64,000 bases of DNA from Kalaharituber pfeilii (Eukaryota; Ascomycota; Pezizomycetes; Pezizales; Pezizaceae). The translations under genes were made by a program, and so were the position numbers. The notes under the pieces are model-generated. The model did not search any database. It had not been told where the DNA came from and worked only from the letters and a program-made list of their open reading frames with translations. The DNA is taken from the NCBI GenBank assembly GCA_015179045.1, contig WHUZ01000018.1, forward strand, positions 310,001 to 374,000. The letters run 5' to 3'. Below are positions 11,492 to 21,399 of the stretch, in pieces; within the stretch, counting starts at the first letter, position 1; each line of letters starts with the position of its first letter.

Positions 11492-11583
11492 GCCCTGCTG
11501 GCGCAATTGGCAGCGCGCAAGACTTCTATACTTCTTCAGAGAAGGTTATCTTGAGGTTGCGGGTTCGAATCCCGCGTGGGGTG
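11492..11583 (+). tRNA. tRNA-Arg (UCU anticodon) with intron
   Basis: Acceptor arm GCCCTGC pairs with GTGGGGT (11576-11582), allowing G-U. The D arm is GCGC-loop-GCGC, the anticodon stem CAAGA/TCTTG and the T arm GCGGG-TTCGAAT-CCCGC. The anticodon loop reads CTTCTA, giving anticodon TCT. An intron of about 19 nt follows position 37, the canonical eukaryotic nuclear location. A and B box sequences are intact, so it should be transcribed by RNA polymerase III. Confidence 0.93.
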
Positions 11584-13200
11584 CAACTATGCTTTGCTTT
11601 TGCTGTACCTTCCTTCAATTTGCAAGAAAGATCGATATGGTGATGTTAATTTTTTTTTTCCCCCATTTAAATCAATGGGTGCCTTCCCCTAAGGATTTAT
11701 GTGAAAATCAAAACCAAATTTTACCAGGGTACAGTTCCACCGCAAGCAGGGGGTAGCTTCTCTAAGCACTTGGATGTGAGTAAATAATAAATCTAGAAAA
11801 CTTTTTGGTATGCAGACATTTACACCTTAAATGCAGAAATTATGAGCCAGCGAACAAGCTGTCAATCTCACCACAAAAGACAACATGAGCTCTCAAGCAC
11901 CAAGAGAGAGCATTAGGTCTTGAGAAACAGCAGTCAATTTCTGCCGGCAAGCACTAGGTAGCTGTTAGGTATCAATATAGCTAAAAAGTGAGGAGACTGA
12001 ACTCTCCAGGTGAAATTTTTTTGCTGGAGGATAAGAACGCATTACTGGATATTACATATGCAAGCAAGAATAAGTACAAACACGCGAGTAATGATATAAA
12101 AAAAAAAAAGATGCACATGTGCATTTAAATATCCTCTATATGGTATAGTTATTATAAACTATGCTACCTCAGCAGTAGTGTACTCCAACTAACTGCTTTT
12201 GTGATTTATTGTTTATTGTTTATTCAAGTGAGTCTTTTGAAAGAGGGGTACCCCCCGCCCTCTTTCAAAAAATTGTTTCGAACGCTCTACCAAACAATAA
12301 ACCAGGGATACGGACCCCGGATTTAGTTCAAACCCAGGGTTTGAATTTCACATATATCCTTAGGGGAAGGCACCTTACTCGCATGCCCCGCCCTAGGGGC
12401 TACGGCGAAATTAAATACATAGGAGATAAAGAAATAACTAAGATTGGAATTTGGACCCGTCTCGATATGGTGTGTCATAGCGAATTTAGTTTTCTTTGAG
12501 CTTCTAACTCACCAGCTTTTGAGCGCCTCTCTAGAACATCATGGTATGGGAAAAATCTTATATTCCGCTCGCATATTCGTATATTAAATCCTAGTAAAAA
12601 TTAATCTTGATCCAATGTACATAGTCAACCCTTTTTAATTGCGTTTCAAACTCACTAAGCCGTATTCCGTACTTCGAAACTTTAGACGTGTTGTGGTCAA
12701 TTGAATTACGCTAGGAGTACCCATCCAAGTTCAGTTTCTGTCACTGGTGAGGTTATAGTGGCGCCATAGCTAGAAGTAAAGATGGAATCGTTCTCTGGTA
12801 TGCTGACTTACTTCCGTCACCTCTTCGACGTTGTCCCCCAACCCGCCTAAGGCTAGTCGCCCACGGAATTCACTAATGGAGTGTTTCACCTAGAAACCGC
12901 CCATCACCGGGAAACCGCCCAAATTTACAGGACGACGGATAAAGCTCCTGTGAATGAGAATGGCCCTCAGGAGGGCTCAAATTAAAGCCAGAGCATGAGA
13001 GAATATAGTAAATTATTTTTTGCAAATTCTTTTTGCCAACTGATTACCATATGAGTGGTGACATATTCTGGTATATATCCAGCCCTTATGTTAAATATGC
13101 TTTGAGTCACCATGTGTGGAAGAGCTTACCTGAAATCTTATGTTCTGAATATATACTCTACAGCCTATGCTGAAGAGGTGTAGCAAGTTTGGTTGTGACT
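11584..13200. other. Intergenic region with two small family-1 scraps
   Basis: At 12081-12109 (+) only the distal CACGCGAGTAATGATAT plus oligo(A) remains. At 12377-12430 (-) there is a tail without its oligo-T: GCATGCCCCGCCCTAGGGGC and flanking bases. The 96-codon frame 12209-12499 crosses the second scrap and is not a gene. The rest holds nothing recognisable. Confidence 0.5.
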
Positions 13201-13220
13201 ACCCTAATGCCCACAGAGTA

Positions 13221-14070
13221 CTGTGTTTCATCACATCTCGACGCATACCACAATTCGACGCACTTTCCCACCAAAACTAGCCACGCAGAAGAGGGTGTAC
13301 CTCAACCACTAGAGCAGAATTTTGTAAGCGCTATTTAGAGACACTAAATAAATACTTGTTCTTCATGTTTAGCACCTCTGCCTGCTCAAAGCAAGCATTC
13401 TCAAGGAATTATGGCACCGCAAAATTTGTAACAATGTCTTGGCATCTATTTGTATGGGATTCTCATACAATATTTCAGCGGACTGAACATACTATTCTTT
13501 GTTAGCACTATCACACCAATGGCAATTGTCTTGTAATCAAAGGGCCCCCCCTAGTTGTAGATTGATTCACTTGATTTTATTCAGTCCATTTTAATATACC
13601 GTATTGCATAGTTGGCATGCTGATATATATTTTCAGGTGCTCTTCCGATACTATTCATATGCAATATTTCTATGGGAATGAAAATATTTTGAACAGCTCA
13701 ACAATTACTTCAAGGATTATGTTGATGCCATTCATGTATATCTCCATAGTGATAGGTTATCCAAATGAAATGTTTAAATATTTTTATTGAATTAATTGCA
13801 GGTGCAGTGGGTAGATTTCCATATCTGCAATTTTACCGCAAAAATATGTGCCAAGACTTATGTGAAAATGTGCAGAGATATAATTCATTCATAACTACCT
13901 ATTTTTAAAAGTAGAGATGCAGGATCTGAAGAATGATGCTTGCTTTAAGCGTCCTGAAAGGCGCATGGAAAAGTAGGTTCTGTCCGTGGGGATATATAGG
14001 TTCTCATTCCCTCAGTTTGGTGGGAAAGTGCGTCGAATTGTGGTGTGCGTCGAGATGTGGTGAAACACAT
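13221..14070. mobile_element. Tc1/mariner-like MITE, 850 bp, with TIRs of about 55 bp
   Basis: Terminal inverted repeats at 13221-13275 and about 14016-14070 match with only a few differences. The shared inner blocks include CACATCTCGACGCA and CGACGCACTTTCCCACCA. Each end abuts TA (13219-13220 and 14071-14072), the Tc1/mariner target duplication. The interior has no transposase frame, so it is a non-autonomous element. TIR identity is still high, so it is not very old. Confidence 0.82.
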
Positions 14071-14626
14071 TACCAATGTCATACTCTAGTGAACATTTTG
14101 CCTATTCGGTAAAGGTAATACTGGGTGTTTATGCACAGAAGAAGATGAATAGGGACTATCTAAAACCATGAAATAGCAATATATGTATAGGAAGATATTT
14201 TCAGGATAGCTTACAGCCTTGGATTCTGATTTGGGCACATGAGTACTATAGTATATATGCATAAAAGCCCAATTACTCAACATTGTAACGGATCTGGTAA
14301 ACGCAGAGAGTTACCGTCCGCCAGGTCAAAAAGACACTTGACTAGCGACGCTCCCTAGTCCTCTGCGTAGCTCATATAGCACTCATTACCACCATCGGCT
14401 CGCATAAGCTCGCATATGCGCATTTCGAATGCGCGCGTGCATCCACCGTACCGCCCCCGCTACGGGTTGCGGTGGACCCGTAACATAATGTATAGGAGTA
14501 CTTAATTATATTGGTATAGCATCTGTATTGGCAGATTCTGAAGCTGATAAATTGAAGGTAGGTGCTATAGACCGCAGGTAATGCTTACTAGTGGGCACAT
14601 GAGTAATTATCTTCCTAGGTTATAAA

Positions 14627-14746
14627 GGAGGGGGGGGGGCATTTAGTCTAATTTGTTTAGTTATCCTTTTAGCTAGTAGCTACGGTATCGCCATAGCCCT
14701 TAGGGCGGCACGCGATTAATGATATTAAAAAAAAAAAAAAAAAAAA
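14627..14746 (+). mobile_element. Family-1 insertion, ATCGC/GCGAT subtype
   Basis: The 14-bp direct repeat TCCTAGGTTATAAA lies at 14613-14626 and 14747-14760. The 120-bp insert ends in TAATGATATT and about 20 A. Its terminal stem is ATCGC...GCGAT rather than CTCGC...GCGAG, both sides having changed together. Confidence 0.85.
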
Positions 14747-14933
14747 TCCTAGGTTATAAATAATTTAAGTTGATCGAAAAGATTATATTATTATAGTTAC
14801 AGCCTTCCTGTTACCCAATAAGATAAATGCGCAGCTTCATACCTATGGACATGATGAATATAAAATTTGACAGAAGAAGTAACTGTCAAAAGTTTGGCAA
14901 AAAGTTCGGGAAAAAAAAATATAATTAAGCTGC

Positions 14934-15038
14934 GGCCCTAACCCGGATTTGAACCGGGGACCTCTCCCATTTTGCCTCTCAGAGGCAGGATTCTTCAGGT
15001 AACCCGAAGGGAGAATCATACCACTAGACCATCAGGGC
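14934..15038 (-). tRNA. tRNA-Pro (CGG anticodon) with intron
   Basis: On the - strand the acceptor GCCCTGA pairs with TTAGGGC, the D arm carries TGGTCTAGTGGTATGA and the T arm reads CCCGG-TTCAAAT-CCGGG. The anticodon stem CTCCC/GGGAG encloses TTCGGG, giving anticodon CGG. An intron of about 33 nt follows position 37 and has its own dyad (GCCTC/GAGGC). Body and internal promoters look intact. A LINE fragment lies 170 bp beyond its 5' end. Confidence 0.92.
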
Positions 15039-15206
15039 AGGTGATGATTGATGGTTTAAGGAACCTGTTAGCGCGGTCGCTATGGATTTCTTTTTTTTTT
15101 TTTCTGGATGTTTTTCTTTTTGTTCCGAGCCACCTGGCACCATGGCAGGGCAGGCCGCTGTTGCCAGCTTATCATATCAAGCGCGACTCAGTAACCAAGT
15201 ACTATC

Positions 15207-15729
15207 AAGACGAGGTCGTCACCGAGGCAGGAATTCGACAAATGTCAAGATTTTGGAGAGCCACCGAGAGAAACAGACTGGAGCTAACATACAGGCCACT
15301 GGCGAGACTTGGACGACGGGTATCGACGCTGGCAGGTCTGCTAGGGGGTAAGTCCCTGAGAAAGTGGCAGTTCGGGATCGGTAAAGCAGACAGCCCTGAG
15401 TGCCGGTGGTGTGGGGAGGAGGGGGAAACCACCACACACGTACTCACCAGATGCAGGACATGGAAGCGGAAGTGGCCAGGGGGAATGGCGGACTTGATAA
15501 GGCCACCGAAGGACAAGGACAAGGACCCCCTACTGGAGTTGCTTGATTGGGTCGAAGAATGTTGGAACTTTCATTGGGATTTCATCTCTGACTCAAGCGT
15601 TATGCCTTCTCGTTTATATTTTCATTAAAGGACTTTAAGTTTAGTGTTATTTGTTTATATTTAATGTAACTAAACCTCGCCATAGCCCATAGGGCGGCAT
15701 GCGAGTAATAATATTATTAAAAAAAAAAA
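15207..15729 (+). mobile_element. 5'-truncated family-1 LINE with C-terminal zinc-binding coding end
   Basis: Bracketed by AACCAAGTACTATC at 15193-15206 and 15730-15743 (14 bp). The + frame up to 15628 encodes the LINE C-terminus: a Leu/Arg-rich segment, then SPECRWCGEEGETTTHVLTR (a C-x2-C-x9-H-x4-C finger of Tad1-type elements), CRTWKRKW and the terminal DPLLELLDWVEE block. The 3' UTR ends in hairpin CTCGC/GCGAG, GAGTAATAATATT and oligo(A). The frame is still open, so the insertion is fairly recent. Confidence 0.88.
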
Positions 15730-15959
15730 AACCAAGTACTATCTATAGTTCCTTCTTTTAAGCCTATCCCCAACATAGGCTAGTCTGGATGAACAAATGC
15801 CTACGGGGGGGTATGTAACCAGACTATTGAACAAGGGGCGATGGCCAAATCTGGTTCGATACTAGTGGCCATGAAACGGCTTGCCCATTATTCCAAAAAC
15901 AGGAAATGCAGCATGTTTCGGAAGCTGTCAGACGGAGACAATGAATCCAACTGGCCATG

Positions 15960-16110
15960 ATCTGCATTGGACTGAAACCGCCTGGACCGGTCCAAGACGG
16001 TATTCTCAGTGGCCTGGACCAGCCTGGACTGGTCTGGTTGGCCTGATTCATGTAGGCCAACCAGGCCAGTCCAGGCTAACCAGGCCAGTCCAGGCTAACC
16101 AGGCCGGTTC
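15960..16110. repeat. GGCCTGG-rich palindromic repeat with 24-bp arms
   Basis: Arms 16021-16044 and 16054-16077 are complementary at 23 of 24 positions around a 9-base loop. Adjacent CCAGGCCAGTCCAGGCTAA units repeat in tandem to about 16105. Related GGCCTGG words recur at 16543-16632 and 48180-48270. The element flanked by the first two clusters could be a decayed inverted-repeat transposon. Confidence 0.6.
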
Positions 16111-16207
16111 AAGCCAATTAAATGAATTACTCCACAACTATCCAGGTGAATTGAGGCCAGTGTTTACTAGATTGTTTGAGTATTTAAATGAGTAGAATCT
16201 ATCTCCC

Positions 16208-16285
16208 ATATTTTCATGTACTTAAACCTCGCCATAGCCCATAGGGCGGCACGCGCGAGTAATGATATCAAAAAAAAAAAAAAAA
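16208..16285 (+). mobile_element. Family-1 minimal insertion
   Basis: Short direct repeats ATCTCCC at 16201-16207 and 16286-16292. The insert ends CTCGC...GCGAG, TAATGATAT and oligo(A). An extra CG duplicates part of the 3' arm (GCGCGAG). Confidence 0.7.
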
Positions 16286-16542
16286 ATCTCCCGTCTATCT
16301 AGAATTTTAAACAGCAGGGATCTACGACTTTCGTCAAGTATGTATCACACTTTATATTCAAGTATATATACTAAGAAATATTTTAGAGATGATGGACCTT
16401 CCAGATAATACAACAGACGGAACTCAATTCTTCGATGATGATACCTAATACGCAACTGTCAATTACTAATAGTGGAAATATCCAGGACTATTAAAATCTA
16501 ATTCACCTGGGTTAAATTCTAAAATCGCTTGAATTTACGTAA

Positions 16543-16632
16543 ATGGCCTGGTTGGCCTGGACCGGCCTGATTGGCCTGATTGTTTCAGCCCGGCTGGGCC
16601 GGTCCAGGAGGCCCTCATGGCCTGGCCTGTTC
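16543..16632. repeat. Second GGCCTGG/GGCCTGATT cluster
   Basis: GGCCTGGTTGGCCTGG and GGCCTGATT words repeat, then CCCGGCTGGGCCGG and GGCCTGGCC. Same word set as the palindromic cluster at 15960-16110 in opposite order, suggesting the two are ends of one decayed element of about 0.7 kb interrupted by the family-1 insertion. Confidence 0.45.
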
Positions 16633-16844
16633 GATTCATTGGGCGGATAGTTCTCAGTGTTTCATGTTCATTTTTCGAATACATATATGACAGATTGCGC
16701 TCGCCCGGTCGGGTTTGTTCTCCCGTTATAAGTTAAGGAAAATTATTTGGCAATAAGCACGCGCAAAATTAAACACAAACAACTTGCAAAAGCAGAATTA
16801 ATACCCAAAAGTCAAATATAGCATTCGGATCAAACATTTAAGAA

Positions 16845-17459
16845 ATGGTCGACGGAGTTTTCAAAAAACCCCATGGTAACGCAGCGGCTGGCTCCAATAT
16901 ACGAAGTAGGAAGCGCAGGTCCCTTCCGTTCTATGTTTATAAAGACCCTGCTGATAATGAGCTTGAAATCAGCTTACCAATTCTCCACTCTCAGTCTGTT
17001 GCTTTCACGAACATCAAGCTAACCCCCGCTACCCGTCCTAGTCCCAGCACTAGCCTGGGAGGAGTCACCTCCCAGACTTACAAACGCAAGCAAGCCTCAA
17101 GGGCTTCCGCACATCCAACACGGGGAATATCTAAATCAAGGCCTATGAGCCCTCGAGGGTGCAGCTCCTCCGCAAGCAATCGTCAGGCGAAAGGACGTTT
17201 CTCCAAACCCAACTTTTCCACCCTTGCCACTGCTTCTCGAGCGCAGACCGGATATACACGTCGCCCCCTGGCAGACCTTTCTTTATACGAGGTAAACCTT
17301 AGGGCTTTAGATCCAAGGGGAAGATCATATAGGGAAGGCTACCAGGTTTGTCCGAGTCCAAGGATTGTAGGAGGTGAGAGGGACCTTGTGCACGATGAAA
17401 ATGATATATTTGTGTCACAGACCTCGGAAAATAGGGACGATATCCGGCGGAGAATGTAG
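16845..17459 (+). CDS. Orphan basic, Ser/Arg-rich protein, 204 aa
   Basis: An uninterrupted frame of 205 codons starting at an ATG with A at -3 (AAGAAATGG), preceded by AT-rich DNA. The N-terminal third contains SRKRRSLPFYVYKDPADNE and a hydrophobic/acidic stretch. The middle (about 60-130) is Ser/Arg/Thr-rich and probably disordered; RRPLADLSLYEVN at about 140 loosely resembles the RxxL core of a destruction box. No transmembrane segment or signal peptide. I do not recognise the family. Length, sensible composition and start context argue for a real gene; neighbouring DNA is transposon debris. A small cell-cycle or nuclear regulator is a guess only. Confidence 0.6.
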   Translation: MVDGVFKKPHGNAAAGSNIRSRKRRSLPFYVYKDPADNELEISLPILHSQSVAFTNIKLTPATRPSPSTSLGGVTSQTYKRKQASRASAHPTRGISKSRPMSPRGCSSSASNRQAKGRFSKPNFSTLATASRAQTGYTRRPLADLSLYEVNLRALDPRGRSYREGYQVCPSPRIVGGERDLVHDENDIFVSQTSENRDDIRRRM

Positions 17460-18700
17460 AATTAGCTCTGAGGTGGAGACAGAAGGTCCAGAGTAGGAGG
17501 TCACCGAAGAGGGACATCTCAACGTTATAAATTCACAAAGAGTGGAGTTGAGAGTGTTGAAGCAGCAGAAAGAAAGGTTCGTTAGACCAATGGGAAGCAG
17601 GACACAAGGACAAGCCTAGAGGCAGGATCGTCAGCGAGGGCTCGAATTTCAACTGTCCTGGAATCATCAATTGTTTTTGTCAGTTGGACTACGACTCGAT
17701 CTGACAAAACAAAGTATGTAGAGCTAGACCACTGCATCATAACGAATGGACCTCTATTGTTTCCTTATTCTTAAATTGAACGTATTCCATTGCATAGGCT
17801 TGTGCGCAAGCGGTTCTTAAATCTCGTAAGGCAGTCATTACTATATATGTACGGTGTATCATTACGATCTACATTAGAGATGCTTTTCCGTGAAGCAAAT
17901 TTATGAGCGCCCAATAACTCTTACATAAACTATGCACTCTAACCATATATTATAATGTATCTGCCACATCCGCGCTACCAACCATTTTCTTTGAGTACTT
18001 CCAACATAACCGCTCCCATTGGGAACTCCTCGATCACATCCAGGCCTTCTGGCACCTCCGGCACCTTCAGCATCCTCCCCAGAGACTCTTTCCGACCGTC
18101 TTTCCTTCTTCTACTACTTCCCTTCTTACCCTTCCTCCTCCCTTTATGGTGCTCTTGGGGTTCCCGCCACTGGGTGGCATATCCCCATCGCCCATATATA
18201 CCGGGCTACTATGGGGAAGACGGGCCCGGCACCGGCCCCCTGGCACGATAATATCCCCAAGCCAATGTTTCGTTGCACTAATTTGACGTCGGATCTGGTC
18301 GAAAGAAAGTCGTACGGAGCAAATGCCACCCGGGATGATGATGTTATACATCGCGATGATGGAGGATTTGGAAAGTTCTAATACAGTTGGAGGGTGATGA
18401 TCAGTACTCTCAAGGTATGATAAAAAGGGGAAATCGGCGATTGGACTTCTGTGGTAACTCTCGCCGCTGTCTGAGTACTCCTTGCATAATTATGTATCAG
18501 ATATTGCCTTCATCCATCCCATACGCTCTCAGCATCAATCGTACGATGGAAAGCCCTGAGCAGAGAGTCCATAGCATGACTGTCCAGACTATACGCCACT
18601 GACTGCCATAATGTTCGGCCCGGGCCCGTGACTACAAGAAAGGGAAGTCTCATCGCTAACATAGTGAGCTTTCCCCGGGTTAGACTCGCTTCCGCACCCA
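17460..18700. other. Intergenic sequence, no supported gene
   Basis: Overlapping frames at 17955-18380 are Pro/Ser/Leu-rich products of CT-rich DNA, with no motif and no agreement between frames. Nothing else seen. Confidence 0.35.
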
Positions 18701-18704
18701 CTTC

Positions 18705-18775
18705 ACAATTTTTTTTTTTTATTTTTTTATTTTATTTCACGTAACCCCGCTTGCAGCTGTTCGCCATGGCAGGGT
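18705..18775 (-). mobile_element. Family-2 minimal insertion
   Basis: Reading the - strand: CCCTGCCATGGCGAACAGC, GCGGGGT, TACGTGA, then A/T-rich tail (oligo-T on +). ACCCACT occurs at both edges (18696-18702 and 18776-18782), a probable target duplication. Confidence 0.7.
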
Positions 18776-18789
18776 ACCCACTCCATACT

Positions 18790-19540
18790 GATATCTATAT
18801 ACATGGCATGTTGTCAATGGTGATTTAGGACCTGGGATTAAAAGTGTGACCACGATTACAATTCTATAATATTTACTATTTCTAAGTCCAAACTCCCCGC
18901 TTGAGACCAAATGAGGGCAAAGTTGCCCGGCATTCTGAGTGCAACACGTAGGTTCTGCAGGCGACACTTAAAAATACACCATGAATATGCGTATGCATGG
19001 ATTATAACTGAAAACGGTGGCAAAAATACACGTGGCCATGTTGCCCCCAGCTTAACTGGATGAAATATTTCGAGAGTACTGTATTTCGTCGATGCTGATT
19101 TAAACATGTCAGATAAAGTATCTCTAGCCTTTATCTATCCGTCATTTATTGATTTCCGAATCCTTGCCAGGGTCAGGGGGGGTCCGGGGATCTGGCACGC
19201 AAGGCATACTAACAGGCATAGGCACAGCCTTAGTTACAGCCGCTTGTGGGGTGTGCTGCAAGTCAAAAAGCTGCATGTACAACATCAGCACTGCCACATA
19301 CAGCATTCAGCACATGCCGGTGGTACAAGCTCTGCAACTTCTTTCCAAAGGACTTCCGACACGTATGTATCATAGGTTTCTTCAGCCCCACACGCCCTGA
19401 ATGTTCACTGCACCGAGATCTGCACCGTCTTACTCTTTTGAACAAGTTAACTGCTGGTTGTAGCACTAGGAGAACGCGTCATGCGGAGTGCATAAGTACC
19501 CAAAGATCTGCACGCAGGGAATAAGCTACACACCCCAGTG
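18790..19540. other. Intergenic sequence
   Basis: Several overlapping short frames (60-92 codons) without motifs. Nothing supportable. Confidence 0.3.
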
Positions 19541-19546
19541 TATACA

Positions 19547-19979
19547 CTCGGGGGTAGGGGTAAGTCTCCAGAAGCCCAAAAAAATTAGTTGCGAGGATAG
19601 AGTTGACCTATTGGTTATGTAATACTTGTTATTCTACACCCATTTTCGCTAGTTTCCACAGAGTAACACGCTTTAATTCTTTGATTTTCAACCAAACTTA
19701 CAGAACTCCATTTCCCAGTCGCAGCCTCGAATCACCTGCTGAAGCCTGCATACAGTACCCAGGAAGAGTGGGATAAAATAACAAAATAACAGCTCCTGTC
19801 ATTAGTTAGAAGTGCGCCAGATCAGCTTTGAGATGTTATGGCTGTTGGGTGGTAATTATGCAACAATTGATTGACTTGTATGCAGTTAAAATCACGTGTA
19901 TCATATTTTTGTGTGTAAAACCCATACCGGTACAATTTACGCATGCATAGCGCTTCTGAGTATTTCCCCTACCCCTGAG
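19547..19979. mobile_element. MITE with CTCGGGGGTAGGGG inverted ends, copy 1
   Basis: The left end reads CTCGGGGGTAGGGGTAAG; the right end in reverse complement reads CTCAGGGGTAGGGGAAAT, and AGAAGC follows within each. The interior matches the element at 38144-38748 in opposite orientation, but lacks about 170 bp of it. The right end abuts TA (19980-19981); the left flank carries TATA just outside. Non-coding. Confidence 0.75.
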
Positions 19980-20330
19980 TACATTATCAGACCGTTACCG
20001 TATAAAGTTGATCAATTTACAAAAAAAATAATACGGAAGATGAAAAACAACGAACAGGAACTTAATAATGTTATAAGAGGTATTCATGTGCTCAATTCAT
20101 GTCCAAACATTGGAGGTACACGACATGCATCTGTATACGTACCAAATTTGTGTACGAGGCTGTAACTTTTGGCATTCACACAGCCTTACAAAACTTTACA
20201 TATCATGTTCCACAATTACATCATAGCTGAATTTTCTAAATATGTAATTTTGCAAAGGTACGAAACCAGAGTACAATTTGTCATTTCCTACACAAGACAC
20301 ATGCACTAACTACCAAAACCATATATATAT

Positions 20331-21136
20331 AGTGAGCGGCACGAGCTAGCTCGAGCCGAGCTGGAGGGTGAGCTCGAGCCAGCTCGTGAGTAAGTGAGCT
20401 CGGCTCGAGCTGGCTCGAGCTGGCGTGGCATTGTTACGGAGTCTACGATGATGTAGCTAAAGTGAGGGTGTAACTTAGGACAACGCTTGAAGCTTGACCA
20501 TCTCTCGAAGGCAGAAGGTCCTCCTTATGTAGCCAGCTCCCCGCGCATGCCCTCTGTCTGTTCTATTGCTTATGCTATCTATGCTTAACAATCGATATCA
20601 ATGCTTAACAATCAATAACAATGCTTAACAATCAATAACAATGCCTGAGGCTGTGCACAACAAGCCTACGCGTACTCTTGCCACTCAGTGGCGTAACTCA
20701 CTCAACCATGTGCTCCGCTTGTGATACGCTTCTGTGACCCGACCTGTCAATTGTATTGCCCTGCTGTAGCTATCGGTTGATCAGGCCGAATGGTCACTAG
20801 CAGCCTTACGGGTCAACTCAGGTGGATATCCCCAGCATCTCTGGGTAGGCCCGTGACAGGCATGAGCTCGAGCCTGGATTGATTATATACATAATATTGA
20901 CAAACTAAACTAAACTAAGCTAAATTTTCATCTTTCTCACTACTATCAGCTAAATTGTGCATTTCGAAGTTGTTGGTAGGTCAGAATGAGCTCCAAGTCT
21001 CTAATTATTACTATAGTAGGTATTTACAGTTTATGAAACCTTGCACTGGCTAAGCATTTTAGCGAGCTGTCAAGAAAAACACAAGCATGATCTTGGCTCG
21101 TTTGAGCTCGAGCTGGCTCGGCTCGTGCCGCTCACT
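20331..21136. mobile_element. hAT-like non-autonomous element with a solo LTR inside
   Basis: Inverted ends AGTGAGCGGCACGAGC (20331-20346) and GCTCGTGCCGCTCACT (21121-21136). ATATATAT flanks both sides (20323-20330, 21137-21144), compatible with an 8-bp hAT duplication although the low complexity makes this uncertain. Subterminal GAGCTCGAGC words repeat in both orientations, as transposase-binding sites often do. No transposase frame. Confidence 0.7.
20432..20858 (+). mobile_element. Solo LTR, 427 bp
   Basis: Begins TGTTACGG, ends GTGACA and is flanked by GGCAT on both sides (20427-20431, 20859-20863), a 5-bp target duplication. It shares blocks with the solo LTR at 51883-52342: the start, TCTACGATGATGTAG, TAACTTAGGACAACGCTTG, CTATCGGTTGATCAGGCCGAA and GGTGGATATCCCC. 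A 20-bp unit (ATGCTTAACAATCAATAACA) is repeated three times at 20580-20640. Probably formed by LTR-LTR recombination. Confidence 0.85.
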
Positions 21137-21254
21137 ATATATATACCATAGAGGTAATGGAGAATAACAGCCAGTCCAAACATAGTAAAAAGCGACAGGA
21201 ACAATAATTAACTGGTATAACATAGAATAAGTACAACAATGTGAAAAAGCAACT

Positions 21255-21308
21255 AAACCTTTTTTTGTTTTAATATCATTACTCGCATGTCGCCCTATGG
21301 GCTATGAG
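21255..21308 (-). mobile_element. Family-1 minimal insertion, 54 bp
   Basis: GCAACT at 21249-21254 and 21309-21314 brackets oligo-T, ATATCATTACTCGC and the GCCCTATGGGC hairpin core. Only the 3' hairpin and tail are present. It lies just downstream of HNH pseudogene copy A. Confidence 0.6.
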
Positions 21309-21399
21309 GCAACTGGGCGGAAGTACAAAAAAAGTTTACGAAAAAGGAAAAGGAAGAAAAAGGAAAAGGAAGAAAAGATGAAGAAAGAAAGGGGTAGAT

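Noticed and set aside
18019..18381. 120-codon + frame
   Set aside because: Overlaps another long frame in different phase, Pro/Ser/Tyr-rich, no recognisable domain.
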